Source: Sipunculus nudus (Eukaryota > Annelida > Sipuncula > Golfingiida > Sipunculidae). Taken from it: a stretch of DNA of 64,000 nucleotides. The position numbers were made by a program, and so were the translations under genes. The first letter of the stretch is position 1, and each line of letters begins with the position of its first letter. Below the pieces are notes generated by a model that did not search any database, was not told the DNA's origin, and saw nothing but the letters and a program-made list of their open reading frames with translations. Of this stretch, positions 45,001 to 55,644 are shown piece after piece. The stretch spans positions 22,668,058-22,732,057 of the forward strand of contig CM049310.1 in NCBI GenBank assembly GCA_026874595.1, given 5' to 3'.

Positions 45001-48000
45001 GGTATCAAGTCAGACATGCACCATATTTTCTAGTGTAGCACATTCTTTTTATAATCCATTTAATATTGAGATGTGCCATAATTCATCTCACAGGTTTAAA
45101 ATTTTGACTGTGTTTTTTCATACATCTAAATTACACTGGGATTAAATTAATCGCTAAATTGAATATCGCATGAAATGTTAACATATTCTGCATGTGATAC
45201 ATGATTATGAAGTGTTTGTGGTATTTTCTGTTTATTTGATCAGTTGGGGTTTAATATACTAAAAATCAGTAATTCATTCATTACAAACATGAGCTAAGTA
45301 ATGGAATGAGACATAAATGATGTATCTCTCTACTTCCAACTAAACCTTTTTCTTCTCTTTTTTTTTCAGTCTACCTTGTGTTACTATGACATAAAAGATG
45401 CCCTGGGGCTAGATCCATCACATCCTGTTGCTAAGCAGTTTATGACCCGCTTGGAACAAAAAGCTCAGGAGTTGAAACACCAGGCTATACAACTCAACCT
45501 CCTTGGCAGACAACGAGATGCCCTGCAGAAAATCTCTGTTGCAATTGAAACCAATCCCTCTATTGCAGATTTTCATGTTTTCAGGTAATATTTCAAATTT
45601 CCAGATATTCTGTTTTGAATAATGACATTATCAGCACAGGATAACAAGATCACTAATGGTGTATACCCATGTCAAATATGTAAATGAAAAGCAGACAAAC
45701 AATAAAGAGGTGTCACTTATACTCATTTTTTCTCAGAAGCAAGTTAAAATTGTGAAGCTCTTGGCAGATTAACATAAATAGAAAATGATTTACATGTATT
45801 TGGCATCTGGCAAGTTAGGGGAGATCTTGACCAGTAAAGAGGTTTTAATCAAACAAGATGGGTTACTGATTTAATATACTGGCAAGTTTAAGTGTGGTAT
45901 GTAGTTATCCATTGATTTTTCATTAGTTATTAAGACTGGCCTGTAGATTGCATCACCTGCAGAGTGACAATAAAGATAACCAAATGACAATGGACCAAAA
46001 TAACTTTTAGTTATTATTCTGAATGAATAAGAAAGAATTCCTACACAAGACCATGTGTACTGTCTCCATGCACATTAAGACTTGGATCCTATTTCTAAAG
46101 AAGTTTTTTAGAATTAAGTTTATATCTTTATACATTTACCCATTATAACAGTCACCACAATATATAAACAATCAAGCACAAAGCTCAACTTAAGCTCATG
46201 AATATCTCTGAAGTCACCTAACAGATATATGTCTGATTACAGGGGTGCCATCCATCGTCGCTTGTCAGATTTCAACTCGGCAATAGATGACTACCTCCTG
46301 GCCATGGACAAGACAGACCATAATGAAGATAGTCAAGTCTACCTCGATGCTCAGAGACAGCTTCTCCTAACATACAATGATTTTGCTGTGGAGTGTTTCT
46401 CTAAAGGATTTTATGAAGAAGCAATCATATTGCTAAACAAAGCTATCAAGGGAGAAAAGAGAGAAAAGGGCCTCTATATCAACCGAGGAGGTGAGTTTTA
46501 ACTTTAAGTCCTCATCTGACATGATGAATATTACATTCAGAAACTTTCATAATCTTTGGAGAAACCCATGTTTTCCTCATAAATTTTGTTTGATTTATTG
46601 AATTTAAAGCTTGTCATTAGGTTGCTTTTATCATTCTGTAATAATCATAAAATAATGCTAGTTGTAGAGGAATCTTACTTTTTATACGCCTGTCATATGA
46701 CCAGAGTATTATGGCATACCCACTGTCCCTCCTAAACTTTCAGTGTTTCCGCAGTAACTTACCAGGGCTTCGATGGATTTTCACGAAACTCACCATAACT
46801 ACTAACTAACAGATTATCTTGCCTAAGTGCGATTATGGGCAACATCCACGTTTATTTAATAAGGTCACAGGTCACTTGGCTACTTTGTGGTGTTGCCTTG
46901 ATAACTTCTGAAGGATTTTGATAAAACTCAATATAAATGTTAATCAATAAAATATCTTGTATAAGTTTGATTTCCAGCAAAATCCACACATATTTAATGA
47001 GGTCAGAGGTCACCGCACTTTGGAGAGACCTTGGTGACTTATCAAAAATTCTATGGATTTTCATAAAACTCCTTAAACATATTTACCAACTGAGTTTCTC
47101 ACCTGAATTACTTTCTCATGAATATTCATGCATATTTAATGAGGTCAGAGTTCACCAGATAAACGACAGGTGTATTATGCACGTTTTGAGTGCTCTTGTT
47201 TCTTATGTTTTCCAAAGGCATTAGTAATGTAAGAAACTTAATACAAGCATTCACCCTTTAAACCATTATGAAAAAAGTGCTGAAAGGGTATAAATATACT
47301 ACTGACTGAATTTGATGGGTTTGCTATTTGAGCTTTGGTCTGAGTTTCTTTTAATTTTTTTTTCAGATTGCTTTTTTCACCAAGGAGATCTGCAGTTTGC
47401 TCTTCAGGATTACCATCAAGCCCTGGAACTGGATCCATTGGATCAAGCAATCCGATCACGGATCTCGCTGGTGCACAATGAATTTGGTGTTCAAGATTTC
47501 CAGTCCAAAAACTTCAAGGTAGGTATAAAAAGAGTCCTTATCTTTTAAGTTGCTGAAATGTTCACTAGGAACATGTTGTAACCAATATTTTTAATACTTC
47601 TTTCTGTCTGACATAATTCAGGCAACAAAGGGGCAATTTATGACTTTACCCTATCTTACTTTTTCATCAACAGAAACTTTACCTTTTCATGATATTCACC
47701 TGTGCATGTTATGAATCAGTAATCTGTTAAAGCCTCTATGCTACAGAGACCTGGGATCTTATTTACTTTTCTTCTGTGATACAGGAAGCTGAAGCAAGAT
47801 TCACACTAGCCCTGGAGCAAAACCCTAAAGTTGGACATTACTACATATCACGTGCCAGAGCCAGACAGATGCAAGAGGTGTGTGGCCATTCAGGATACGT
47901 AACCCTGCACTTTGGTTATTGTCAGTAAGGAATAAATAATGTCAGCATTAATGCTTTTGTCAAGAACAATTATTCTTTGTTATAGTAAGTTATCAGTTCA

Positions 48001-51000
48001 ATTTATATATACCATGAGCACACCCACCATTTTTTTCATCTTTATATAAATGCAGAGGCCAATGATCGGCAGCAGATCCTAGATAAAAATTTACTATTAA
48101 GTGCCTTGCTTAAAATCAGTAACTTATCATTTCGTTCAAAACTTTCTTTTGCTTCTCCAACAAACAGTTGTTTTATTGATCAAATGGTGTCCATATCACT
48201 GATTTAACACTCATGATTAAAGTGCTCATGAGACATCAGTAAAATCAGAGTAGTATTCCTTGAGGTTTTCAGAATATTTCTGAACAAATGTTATTCCCAT
48301 AGGATGTCACTGGGGCTCGTCAGGACATCCTGATAGCGATGCACCTGGACCCCAGTAATGAAGAGATCATTGGTGTAATGGCTCGCCTGTTCCCTGGCAA
48401 GACTGTCAAGGATGTGATAGCGAGTAAAGCAGCATCAGCAGCAAGGTCAAGGCTGAAATCTCTTGTTGCATCATCTGGTCACAATAAGCTGGAGCCACTA
48501 GAGCAGGGGTAAGATTGTGTCTTTTATATGTATTAAAACAAGGCCTACAGGCCTAATGCGAACCTGTACATTGGGAAATACACCAGGTATAATGTTTCAA
48601 TGCTGGACCATGGCTTCTCATGTATATGAACAATGCAGGTACTAAACATTTTGAATAAGAAACAATTACACAAATATCACTGCTGATATTCTGGCATGGG
48701 TGCACACAACACAACTAGGGACCCATGGGTCTCAACGCTCAGTTGAATTTGTCTATAAGGATATTTTGAAAGAAATTTTTCAGAACGACAGCCCTGTGAC
48801 CTTAACCAATGACCTTGTGACCAAAAAATCTTAGAACTTAATATCCTTGAACTTGCAGCATTAGGATTATTGTAACAATCTTTTAAAAAGCGACCTTGAC
48901 CTCTGACCAGATAACCTCAAATTCTACAGGTTTCCTCACTGTGGGCAAGTAAGCCATGTGTGAACGTTGGAAAGTTCAGGATGAAAAGTTTGATTTACAG
49001 TGCATCCACAATCTTTTTAAAGATGTGGCTTCTGTGACCTTCAACTCAGATCGCTGGACCCTGAAAATCTAAATGAATTTACATATGTGGTTGGTCATTA
49101 TTAAATCAAGTTTGAAGCCAGTCTGTCAATCCAAAGCAGAATTATCATCCATAAACTAATTTGTGAATGGATGGGCCCTGTGACCTTGACCATTGACCTA
49201 TGACCCAAAAATCAAACAGAATCTTCCCCGAGTGACAGGTTAGCAATATCTTGAAAATGGAAGGTTTGCGATGAAAAGTTTGGCTTCAAATGCATACACA
49301 TTCCTTTTAAAGAAATGGGTCCTGTGACCTTGACCTTTGACCGTTGGACCCCAAAATCAACATGGTTCTTACTTTAGTGGTGGGCCATTTATAACTTAAG
49401 TTTAAAACCAATATATCAAACTTAACTGGAGTTATCATCTGGAAACTAATTTGTGTGGATGGACGGATTGACAGACAGACAGACATACAAACAGACAGAC
49501 TGACAGACAGGGTGATTAGTATGGGGCATCCACTTGTGATCAATAAACACACCTGGTTTAGGACACCAGATGTAATGAAAGTTGAGAAACTGACATGATT
49601 GTTGTTATTTTATAGTAAATAAATAGAAAAATATTGGTTAAAATAGGAAAAAATATAGGTGGTGCCACAACGTTTCAGGAACTGATAAAACTAGTCAAGG
49701 TCAAAATTCAAGGCAAGATTCATGACAAACCATGCATTAATTATCAAGATATTGGAGGTTTTGTATCAAATTTTTTACTATTCTGGGGGGTACTTTCAAG
49801 CCCCATAGCTCGAAGGAAAAAGGTTGCAGTGTCCTAATTTCAGGTTTCCAAGGAAATTTTTAATTGACCTCCCTGGATGTTCACTTAGAAGTTTCTAGGA
49901 CCAGCTGTTACGATTTGTGCCCTGCTAACGGAGGGTCGAACATCCAGATGGACGACGGACAAAGCGCCATTCCTATACCTCAGTTGACTTACAGTCAGCT
50001 GACCTGAAAATAAAATGATTGTAGCTGGCACCACCATTCTTGTATGCAACAAAGCTATCACAGATATATACATATGCCCAAGTTCAGACTGATATATCAA
50101 ACCCCTCCTGAGAAATAACCAGGGACACACACTGTGCAAAAAATTATTGTAGGTGGCACCACCAGTCTTGTATACAACAAGTATATGATAATTAAAATAC
50201 GATAGGTATAAATATGCCCAATTTCAGGATGATATATCATTAATTATTGATATAATTAACTATGATTAACTATTGATATAATTCCTCAATAGAAATAAGC
50301 AGGCACAAAAGTCACACACTGTGCAAATGTCATTGTAGGTGGTGACACCTGTCTTGTGAACAAGAAACCCATCAAAGACAAATAGACAGGTCAGAATATT
50401 AGGCCAATACATCAAACTTACCTTAAGTCTGATGCATGGGGCTGACCACGCTTAGGTGAGAAAGGCAGTTGCCCCGAGTGAACTGTGACAAATTTGCTAG
50501 CTCAGGCTACTACACTGAGTGAACTCATGACCTGCACCTGGCTAGACTGGGTGAACTTTTGACCTGTACCTGGCTGCACTGAGTGAACTCTTGACCTGTT
50601 GCCTAATCTGATACAGTTGGCAGTCTGCCAGAGCTATAAATAGATTGGCTCCACATGCATCCCTGAGGGGCATGAAACCCATGAGATGATCACATGCTGC
50701 CCATGAGGTGATCACATGCTGCCCATGAGGTATTCACATGTCACCCATGAGGGGATCACATGCCTTGTGCTTGGCTGCACTGACTGAACTCTTGACCTTT
50801 ATCTGGCTGCACTGAATGAACTCTTGATCTATTGCCAAATCTGAAACAGTTGGCAGTTTCTTAACCTATTTAAATATACAGACACGATCTTGGCCTGTTG
50901 GCAAATCTGTTTACACATACTGAAAGACTTTGGCTAAAATGCTTTTTTTTTCAAGCTGAAATATTCATACTTTTTTTTATTCAAAATATCTAGAATAATA

Positions 51001-54000
51001 AAAGATTCAGTTCTTTCATTGTTAAAGGTCCAATAATTCTACCAAAAATCATTCAAGTAACCTTGAACAAAGGCCACCTAAGAATAATTTTTGTGCCATG
51101 TAACAGAAGTTATAATTGAAACAATAATTTTGTAGAAGAACAGTTTTGCAGTCCTCAGTTTGAGTTAGACATAATAATGGCCATAAGACCAATTAAGTTT
51201 TTCTGATATGATTGAAAGAACCATGTCCTATGATAATACTTTTGAAAAATTGAACGATTCAACTTGACAGTTTTATCATAAACATTTTAAGCTGAAAGAG
51301 GCTAAAATCATGAGGTTTTTGCCCATAAAAAAAAACAAGTCAATATAGGTGGCACATCAAAATCTGCAACTTCAAATATGAGTCATGTGACCAACATATG
51401 CACTGGCATAAAGTTTGATGATAACTCTGGCCGTTTCTGAGATTGTCATTTTAGTATGCTTTTTAGACAGATAACTAGGTTCAACTTCCTGTAATTCAGC
51501 CAAAATTCATCTAACTTGAACCATTTGAACAAACTTGAGAGAGATGGCTTAAAAGAATATTTCTGTGAAATATTGAACAAATTGGCTTGACTGTTTCAGA
51601 GGAGAAGATTTTAAAATGTTTTTTAGCTTTTTCTCTATAAAATCTAAGAAAATGCCAATTTTTTTCAGATGGCTAATTTTTTGCATTAAATTTCATGATG
51701 CTAGCTCCACTTATTTTCTAAATAGTATGGGTTAACATATACCTGTGATTGTAAACATTGCCTGGCATGAGAAATATCTAAAATCATAAATCTACATTTT
51801 TAAAAGTTTTTAAAAAACATTCTTGTCAATATTAACCAAAGATAACCTGAAATCTAAATGTCTGGAGCATGATGTAACGGATGCTGATAAACTGGTTCCA
51901 GGCTTGATGTATCTGCTTCACACAGCTAACATATATGGTAAACTGACTCAATTCAATCTTTATTATTCATCCAAAATTCATTCTTTGGAACCATAAAAGA
52001 CAATTATTATAAGAATTATTCAGGGGATCATTCTTGTAAAATATTAAACTAATTGGCCTCAGTGGCGTCAATCAAAAAACGTTTTGCAGGTTTAAAACTC
52101 ATATGGGAAAATAAAGCAAAATGGCTAAGTTCAGCTTTCAATAACTCAGCCAAAAATCACTGAACCAAAACCATTTGAACAAACTTGAATTATCAACATC
52201 TAAGGATAATTAATGTGTAAGATTTAAGAATTTGACCCAGTGGTTTTTGAGGAGAAGATCTTTGTAGCCACTGAGCTAAAATGGGCTGTTTTGGCATATG
52301 ACTAAATTCAGCTTCCCTTAACTCAGCCAAAAGTCACTGAACTGAGACCATTTGAACAAACTTCAGAATGCACTACCCTTGGATCATTTTTATGCGATAT
52401 TAAACAATTTGGCCAAATGGTTTCAGAGAAGAAGTTTTTTGTAGCTGTCAGTATGATACAGGCACTGATGACCCCCGTTCAAAAAAGGCCAATGCAGGTG
52501 GCGCCACCAATACCTCAATTTCAGACATGACTCATGTGACCAACATTGGCATAAAATTTGGTGATGACAGCTCCAGCCATTTCTAAGATTGTAATTTTAG
52601 TATGCTTTTTTGGACAGATGACTAAGTTCAACTAGCTGTAACTCGGCCAAAAATCACCGAACTTAAACCATTCAAACAAACTTAATAGAGATTGTTCCAG
52701 GGATCATTTCTGTGAAATATTGGACAATTTGGCTGAACAGTTTAGGAGAAGAAGATTTTTAAAGCTTTTTTAGCTTTTTCTCTATAAAATCTAAGAAAAT
52801 GCAGTTAGCCAAAAAATAAGCAAAATCTGAAAGAGTTTTTTAGATGACTAATTTTTTGCAGAAAATTTTTTATGCTTACTCTTGCCGTTTTCAAGATAGT
52901 AAGGGTTAACGTTCAGACGACAGACGCCACACCATTGTATAAGCTCACAGGTTCGCTAAAAAAAGTTGGTAGACATTAATCCCACTTGCAAGTTTCATAT
53001 GTATATGTGGTATATGCATGATTTCCTTTATATTTAAAGTGGTGGATCCACAGGGGGTGCCTACAGCGCTCCCCCCCCCCCCCCCCCAACTCTGTTGAGC
53101 TGCCTCTTACACTATCTGTTTCTGTTCCCATTCTTTCCAGGTTTTTTCAGATTTTGTTTTATTTCATAGCAATTAAATTGTCAAGTTATCCAAAGTTTAA
53201 TACTTTCTTATTGATATTAATAATAAATTTGAGTTTTATAATGAATGTTTGTGTTATTTGCTCAGTTATTTTGAGGTGCCTCAAAATGTCCAATTTACAT
53301 TGCAATAGAAAAAATTCTCCCTTTTTTTAAATTTTATTTGTTGGTAAAATCATATATATATATATATATATATTTGTGCATGCACGGGAAAGGGACACAT
53401 GATTTACACCAGCCTGTTTTTTTTTTCAGTGCTGGAAACACAAGTGTTTCTGCGTGCATGAAAAAGGGCCCTTACTCTGTATAATCATGTATAATCTCAC
53501 ATTTGGAAAGGTGCATGATATGTTAAAATATATTTAATAAATTTTTAAAAAAAGTTTTCAAACTTTATGGAAACAAGAGCCACATTGAAGATTTGTATAT
53601 TTTAGGTCTTCAACAGAAGGTACAAGCAGCAGAGCTGATCATGTTGCTGACAGTGACCAGGAGGAGGTTCCACCAATAGCAGGGTCGTTATGGAAACCTG
53701 GTGGCTGTGTCCCAGATCTTAAAGCCTGCATGCAGGAGCATGAGTTCCACATCAAGATAGCTAAAAACAAGAAAGTGGTATGTTCCACATGGTAACATAT
53801 TCTGCACGATGCAATTGTTAAACCAATTTACTGTCTATTAACTTATCATTATGGCACAATATAAGTACTTTCTTTAAATTTATAGTGTGTCATTGCTCAT
53901 CAAATATAAATAAACTATGTATGAACAACATATAATGTGGGTGATGCGAGCTCATTGGTGAGGCAAACTAAGAATTCTGCAATATCTAACACAAAGGGGT

Positions 54001-54285
54001 GGGATTGTTTGGGGGGGGGGGGGGGGTTACTGATATAAATTTGCAAACTAATGCTATTATTTCTTCCAGATAAGTACCAAGATAAAGAAGGCATTCCATG
54101 AGAGGAAGAGTCTTCGCTATGAAGGCCCTCGCTTGCGCCCTCTACCAGACGCGAAGCCCTTCACCCAGCAAGGCAGCCACATACACAGGGAGACCATAGC
54201 AGTTGCCCCGGGGGAAGTCAACCAGTCTACAGGATGGAGAAAGTTCACAATGGGTGTGGGTCTGATGAATGCACCTGATGCCTGA
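41715..54285 (+). CDS. TTC16: Tetratricopeptide-repeat protein, TTC16-like, 11 coding exons
   Basis: Coding exons are 41715-42032, 42502-42671, 43631-43966, 44810-44939, 45370-45584, 46243-46490, 47367-47518, 47785-47877, 48303-48508, 53606-53777 and 54070-54285. All junctions are GT-AG with matching phases, giving 2256 bases (751 residues and stop TGA). Residues 1-160 are low-complexity and polar. About 163-580 form a chain of tetratricopeptide repeats, seen as W/Y-G-A-Y-P spaced helix pairs such as AITTFNKAINLQP, AILNYKKACVLEP, ALQDYHQALELDP and ARQDILIAMHLDP. A RLFPG motif follows at about 582-586, then a basic linker. TPR domains bind protein partners; TTC16 is poorly characterised and its expression in animals points to ciliated cells and testis (established knowledge, limited). 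The symbol is by recognition of TPR layout and the LFPG end, not by a search. The large last-but-two intron (48509-53605) holds nested mobile elements. Confidence 0.88.
42502..42671 (+). CDS. TTC16: TTC16-like exon 2
   Basis: Acceptor ATGTCAG|AATGAT, donor GAACA|GTAAGT. The peptide includes KGGLFNPENWVAEKPL, a conserved-looking linker before the repeats. Confidence 0.85.
42754..43090 (+). mobile_element. tRNA-derived SINE remnant in TTC16-like intron 2
   Basis: A tRNA-like head has an A-box-like TGTGTAATGGTTAG near 42769-42782 and a B-box-like GGTTCACATTC at 42812-42822. A non-tRNA body with CTCCCTAGGGAGCTGAG follows. No clear A-tail or target duplication is seen, so it is old or truncated. 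It explains the ORFs through 42782-43087. Confidence 0.55.
43631..43966 (+). CDS. TTC16: TTC16-like exon 3 (first TPRs)
   Basis: Acceptor ATTTCAG|TTACTC, donor ACGCAG|GTAAGA. It encodes about three TPR units (YELAITTFNKAINLQP, AILNYKKACVLEP, ALEAFSRAAEMRP). Confidence 0.93.
43967..44809 (+). other. TTC16-like intron 3
   Basis: AT-rich intron; nothing recognisable beyond a poly-A tract at 44227. Confidence 0.6.
44810..44939 (+). CDS. TTC16: TTC16-like exon 4
   Basis: Acceptor TTTCAG|TATTGC, donor GAAAT|GTCAGT, 130 bases. It encodes a divergent helix pair (CLALVNKRLETEHDNADLF). Confidence 0.88.
44940..45369 (+). other. TTC16-like intron 4
   Basis: Intron with a strong polypyrimidine tract before the exon 5 acceptor; nothing else seen. 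Confidence 0.6.
45370..45584 (+). CDS. TTC16: TTC16-like exon 5
   Basis: Acceptor TTTTTCAG|TCTACC, donor TTCAG|GTAATA. It includes DIKDALGLDPSHPVAKQF and a second TPR ending AIETNPSIADFHVF. Confidence 0.92.
45585..46242 (+). other. TTC16-like intron 5
   Basis: Intron without recognised repeats. Confidence 0.6.
46243..46490 (+). CDS. TTC16: TTC16-like exon 6
   Basis: Acceptor GATTACAG|GGGTGCC, donor GGAG|GTGAGT. It encodes SDFNSAIDDYLLAMDKT and FYEEAIILLNKAIKGEK, two TPR units. Confidence 0.92.
46680..47190 (+). mobile_element. Small pearl-like element with 140-bp cores in TTC16-like intron 6
   Basis: The left end TATACGCCTGTC and right end GACAGGTGTATTATG are inverse to each other. Between them three cores marked by TTTAAT(A/G)AGGTCA recur at about 46856, 46996 and 47136 (period about 140 bp). 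No coding capacity. Confidence 0.65.
47367..47518 (+). CDS. TTC16: TTC16-like exon 7
   Basis: Acceptor TTTTCAG|ATTGCT, donor TTCAAG|GTAGGT. It contains the classic TPR GDLQFALQDYHQALELDP. Confidence 0.93.
47785..47877 (+). CDS. TTC16: TTC16-like exon 8
   Basis: Acceptor GATACAG|GAAGCT, donor CAAGAG|GTGTGT, 31 codons (EAEARFTLALEQNPKVGHYY). It is in phase with both neighbours. Confidence 0.88.
48303..48508 (+). CDS. TTC16: TTC16-like exon 9 (last TPR and RLFPG motif)
   Basis: Acceptor CCATAG|GATGTC, donor CAGGG|GTAAGA. It encodes GARQDILIAMHLDPSNEE, then MARLFPGKTVKDVIASK and a basic Ser/Ala-rich tail. Confidence 0.92.
48713..50008 (+). mobile_element. Pearl-A element nested in Pearl-B
   Basis: Pearl-B reads ACACAACACAAAATGATTGT at 55845 and in other copies. 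Here it breaks after ACACAACACA and resumes AAATGATTGT near 50010. The insert has a left end (A)CTAGGGACCCATGGGTC with GCTCAGTTGA and a right end with a decayed hairpin (CCTCAGTTGACTTACAGTC...). It contains TGACCT-rich cores (48800-49520), a GACA microsatellite and a 300-bp-type core. Confidence 0.72.
49468..49510 (+). repeat. (GACA)n microsatellite
   Basis: Imperfect GACA units between two cores of the nested Pearl-A element. Confidence 0.85.
50677..50762 (+). repeat. Minisatellite of about 23-25 bp, four units
   Basis: Units of the form CCCATGAGGTGATCACATGC repeat about four times with single substitutions inside Pearl-B. Confidence 0.85.
53071..53088 (+). repeat. Poly-C run
   Basis: About 17 C in the TTC16-like intron 9. 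Confidence 0.85.
53606..53777 (+). CDS. TTC16: TTC16-like exon 10
   Basis: Acceptor TTTTAG|GTCTTC, donor AAAGTG|GTATGT. It is separated from exon 9 by a 5.1-kb intron filled with repeats. The peptide includes SLWKPGGCVPDLKACMQEH. Confidence 0.82.
54011..54027 (+). repeat. Poly-G run in the last TTC16-like intron
   Basis: About 17 G end 43 bases before the exon 11 acceptor on the sense strand. A G-quadruplex in the pre-mRNA is possible but not shown. Confidence 0.85.
54070..54285 (+). CDS. TTC16: TTC16-like exon 11 (stop)
   Basis: Acceptor CTTCCAG|ATAAGT; 71 codons and TGA at 54283-54285. The C-terminus is basic (KIKKAFHERKSLRYEG) and ends GVGLMNAPDA. Confidence 0.85.
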   Translation: MSTKIKKAFHERKSLRYEGPRLRPLPDAKPFTQQGSHIHRETIAVAPGEVNQSTGWRKFTMGVGLMNAPDA

Positions 54286-55268
54286 GTCCAGAGAAACCGT
54301 AATAATAAGATCACAGGGGAACAGTGGTCTGAACAACCATTGATTTTGGAAAACTGGGGCCTATGAAAGTTGTAAAGGTGGTCTTCAGTGGATGTGACTC
54401 GAACATTCTTATAGTTAACAGTTCTTGGACTGAAACCTCACAGTTAACAGTAGTCAGACAGAAACCTTGATATATTTAACAGTGATCTGACAGAAACCTT
54501 CATGTTATTGTTACATTTTATACCCAAGTAAATGGAGTCTTTATCTTTGTTTCATGATGATGTGAAACAGAAGTGACACATGTAAAAGACACAAGGGAGT
54601 GCAGAGTCATGAATTAATGTGAAGAAAACCTATATTTCAGTCTACCAATAGTTTTAAGAGAGTGTGATGTATTTTCACTCTTTTCCTTTATAAACCTTCC
54701 TCAGACCTTTATGTGAACATAACAGATTTACACTATTTGGCATACGGTCTGGACCCATGACCAGGGGGAGGGGTTTGTCACTGGTGATGAACACTGAAAT
54801 ACAGTTCACTCTTTAAAAGACTGCTGCACCAAACCAGTACTGACTTTTTTAATGCTTATTTATGCTTAATCAAATGTGTCTATTTAAGTTTTCTAAACAT
54901 ACATTATTGAGACCATGTTTTCTTCAGTATGCATGGTTTGCTATAATTAAAGCTTTCATGTACTGCATTTAATCAATTTAGCTGTTGTTCGACCGAAAAA
55001 AGTACTTGTATTATGACCAAAGACAAGTATTATTTAAAAATTTGATTATTTTTGTAATATTAATTATTAGATTTTAAAATGTAGAATTGTCTTGAAAACC
55101 TGTTTTCAACCTGGTTACTGAATCCAGCTATTACACAGTGATGTTTGCTACAAGGATGGTTTGAGAATTTTACTTAAGTCGATATATCATCAGATATCAG
55201 GTTGACAGTCTTGTTTGATTTGATTTCATTTTATTTTATTTCACTATTGTGTTTTAATCAAAATCTCA

Positions 55269-55274
55269 AATAAA
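55269..55274 (+). terminator. Candidate polyadenylation signal of the TTC16-like gene
   Basis: AATAAA lies 984 bases after the stop. An ATTAAA at 54946-54951 is an alternative. The 3' UTR would fill 54286 to about 55290. Confidence 0.45.
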
Positions 55275-55644
55275 ATACAAACCTGAGATTATTTAAAACC
55301 TGTTGCTGAATCAAGATTACAATTACAACATGACCTCATGTGATATTCCTAACATTTATGTGCCAAATATTCCATTTTAGATACTGTACAGGATTTCTAT
55401 ATGTGATATCAGGTGTTTGTTATTCCTGCTATTAAAGAGTAATTGATGATTTGCAGTTTGTCTATTGTTAATTCATAATTCCACATTATATAGTGTATAT
55501 AGTGTATATATTTATATATTTTTTGTGGTGTAAATCTAGTGCAGGAAGGGGTAGCAATTTCACTTTCAATGGATAGGTATTACTGGACTTGGACTCGAAA
55601 ACTTATAATTATAGAGACACTTTACACAGAAACATTTAAAATTC

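Larger units (their letters stand above)
48536..52964 (+). mobile_element. Pearl-B element in TTC16-like intron 9, interrupted by Pearl-A
   Basis: The left end AAAACAAGGCCTACAGGCC lies at 48536 and the right end AAGCTCACAGGTTCGCTAAA at 52943-52964. It carries GGTGGCGCCACC at about 52499 and lies wholly inside the intron between exons 9 and 10. Bases about 48713-50008 are a Pearl-A insertion. This copy preserves the empty site for the TA-target transposon seen in the 7.6-11.4 kb copy. Confidence 0.75.

Noticed and set aside
49307-49552. A Val/Ser/Cys-rich minus-strand frame
   Set aside because: It is the complement of the (GACA)n microsatellite in the nested Pearl-A element.
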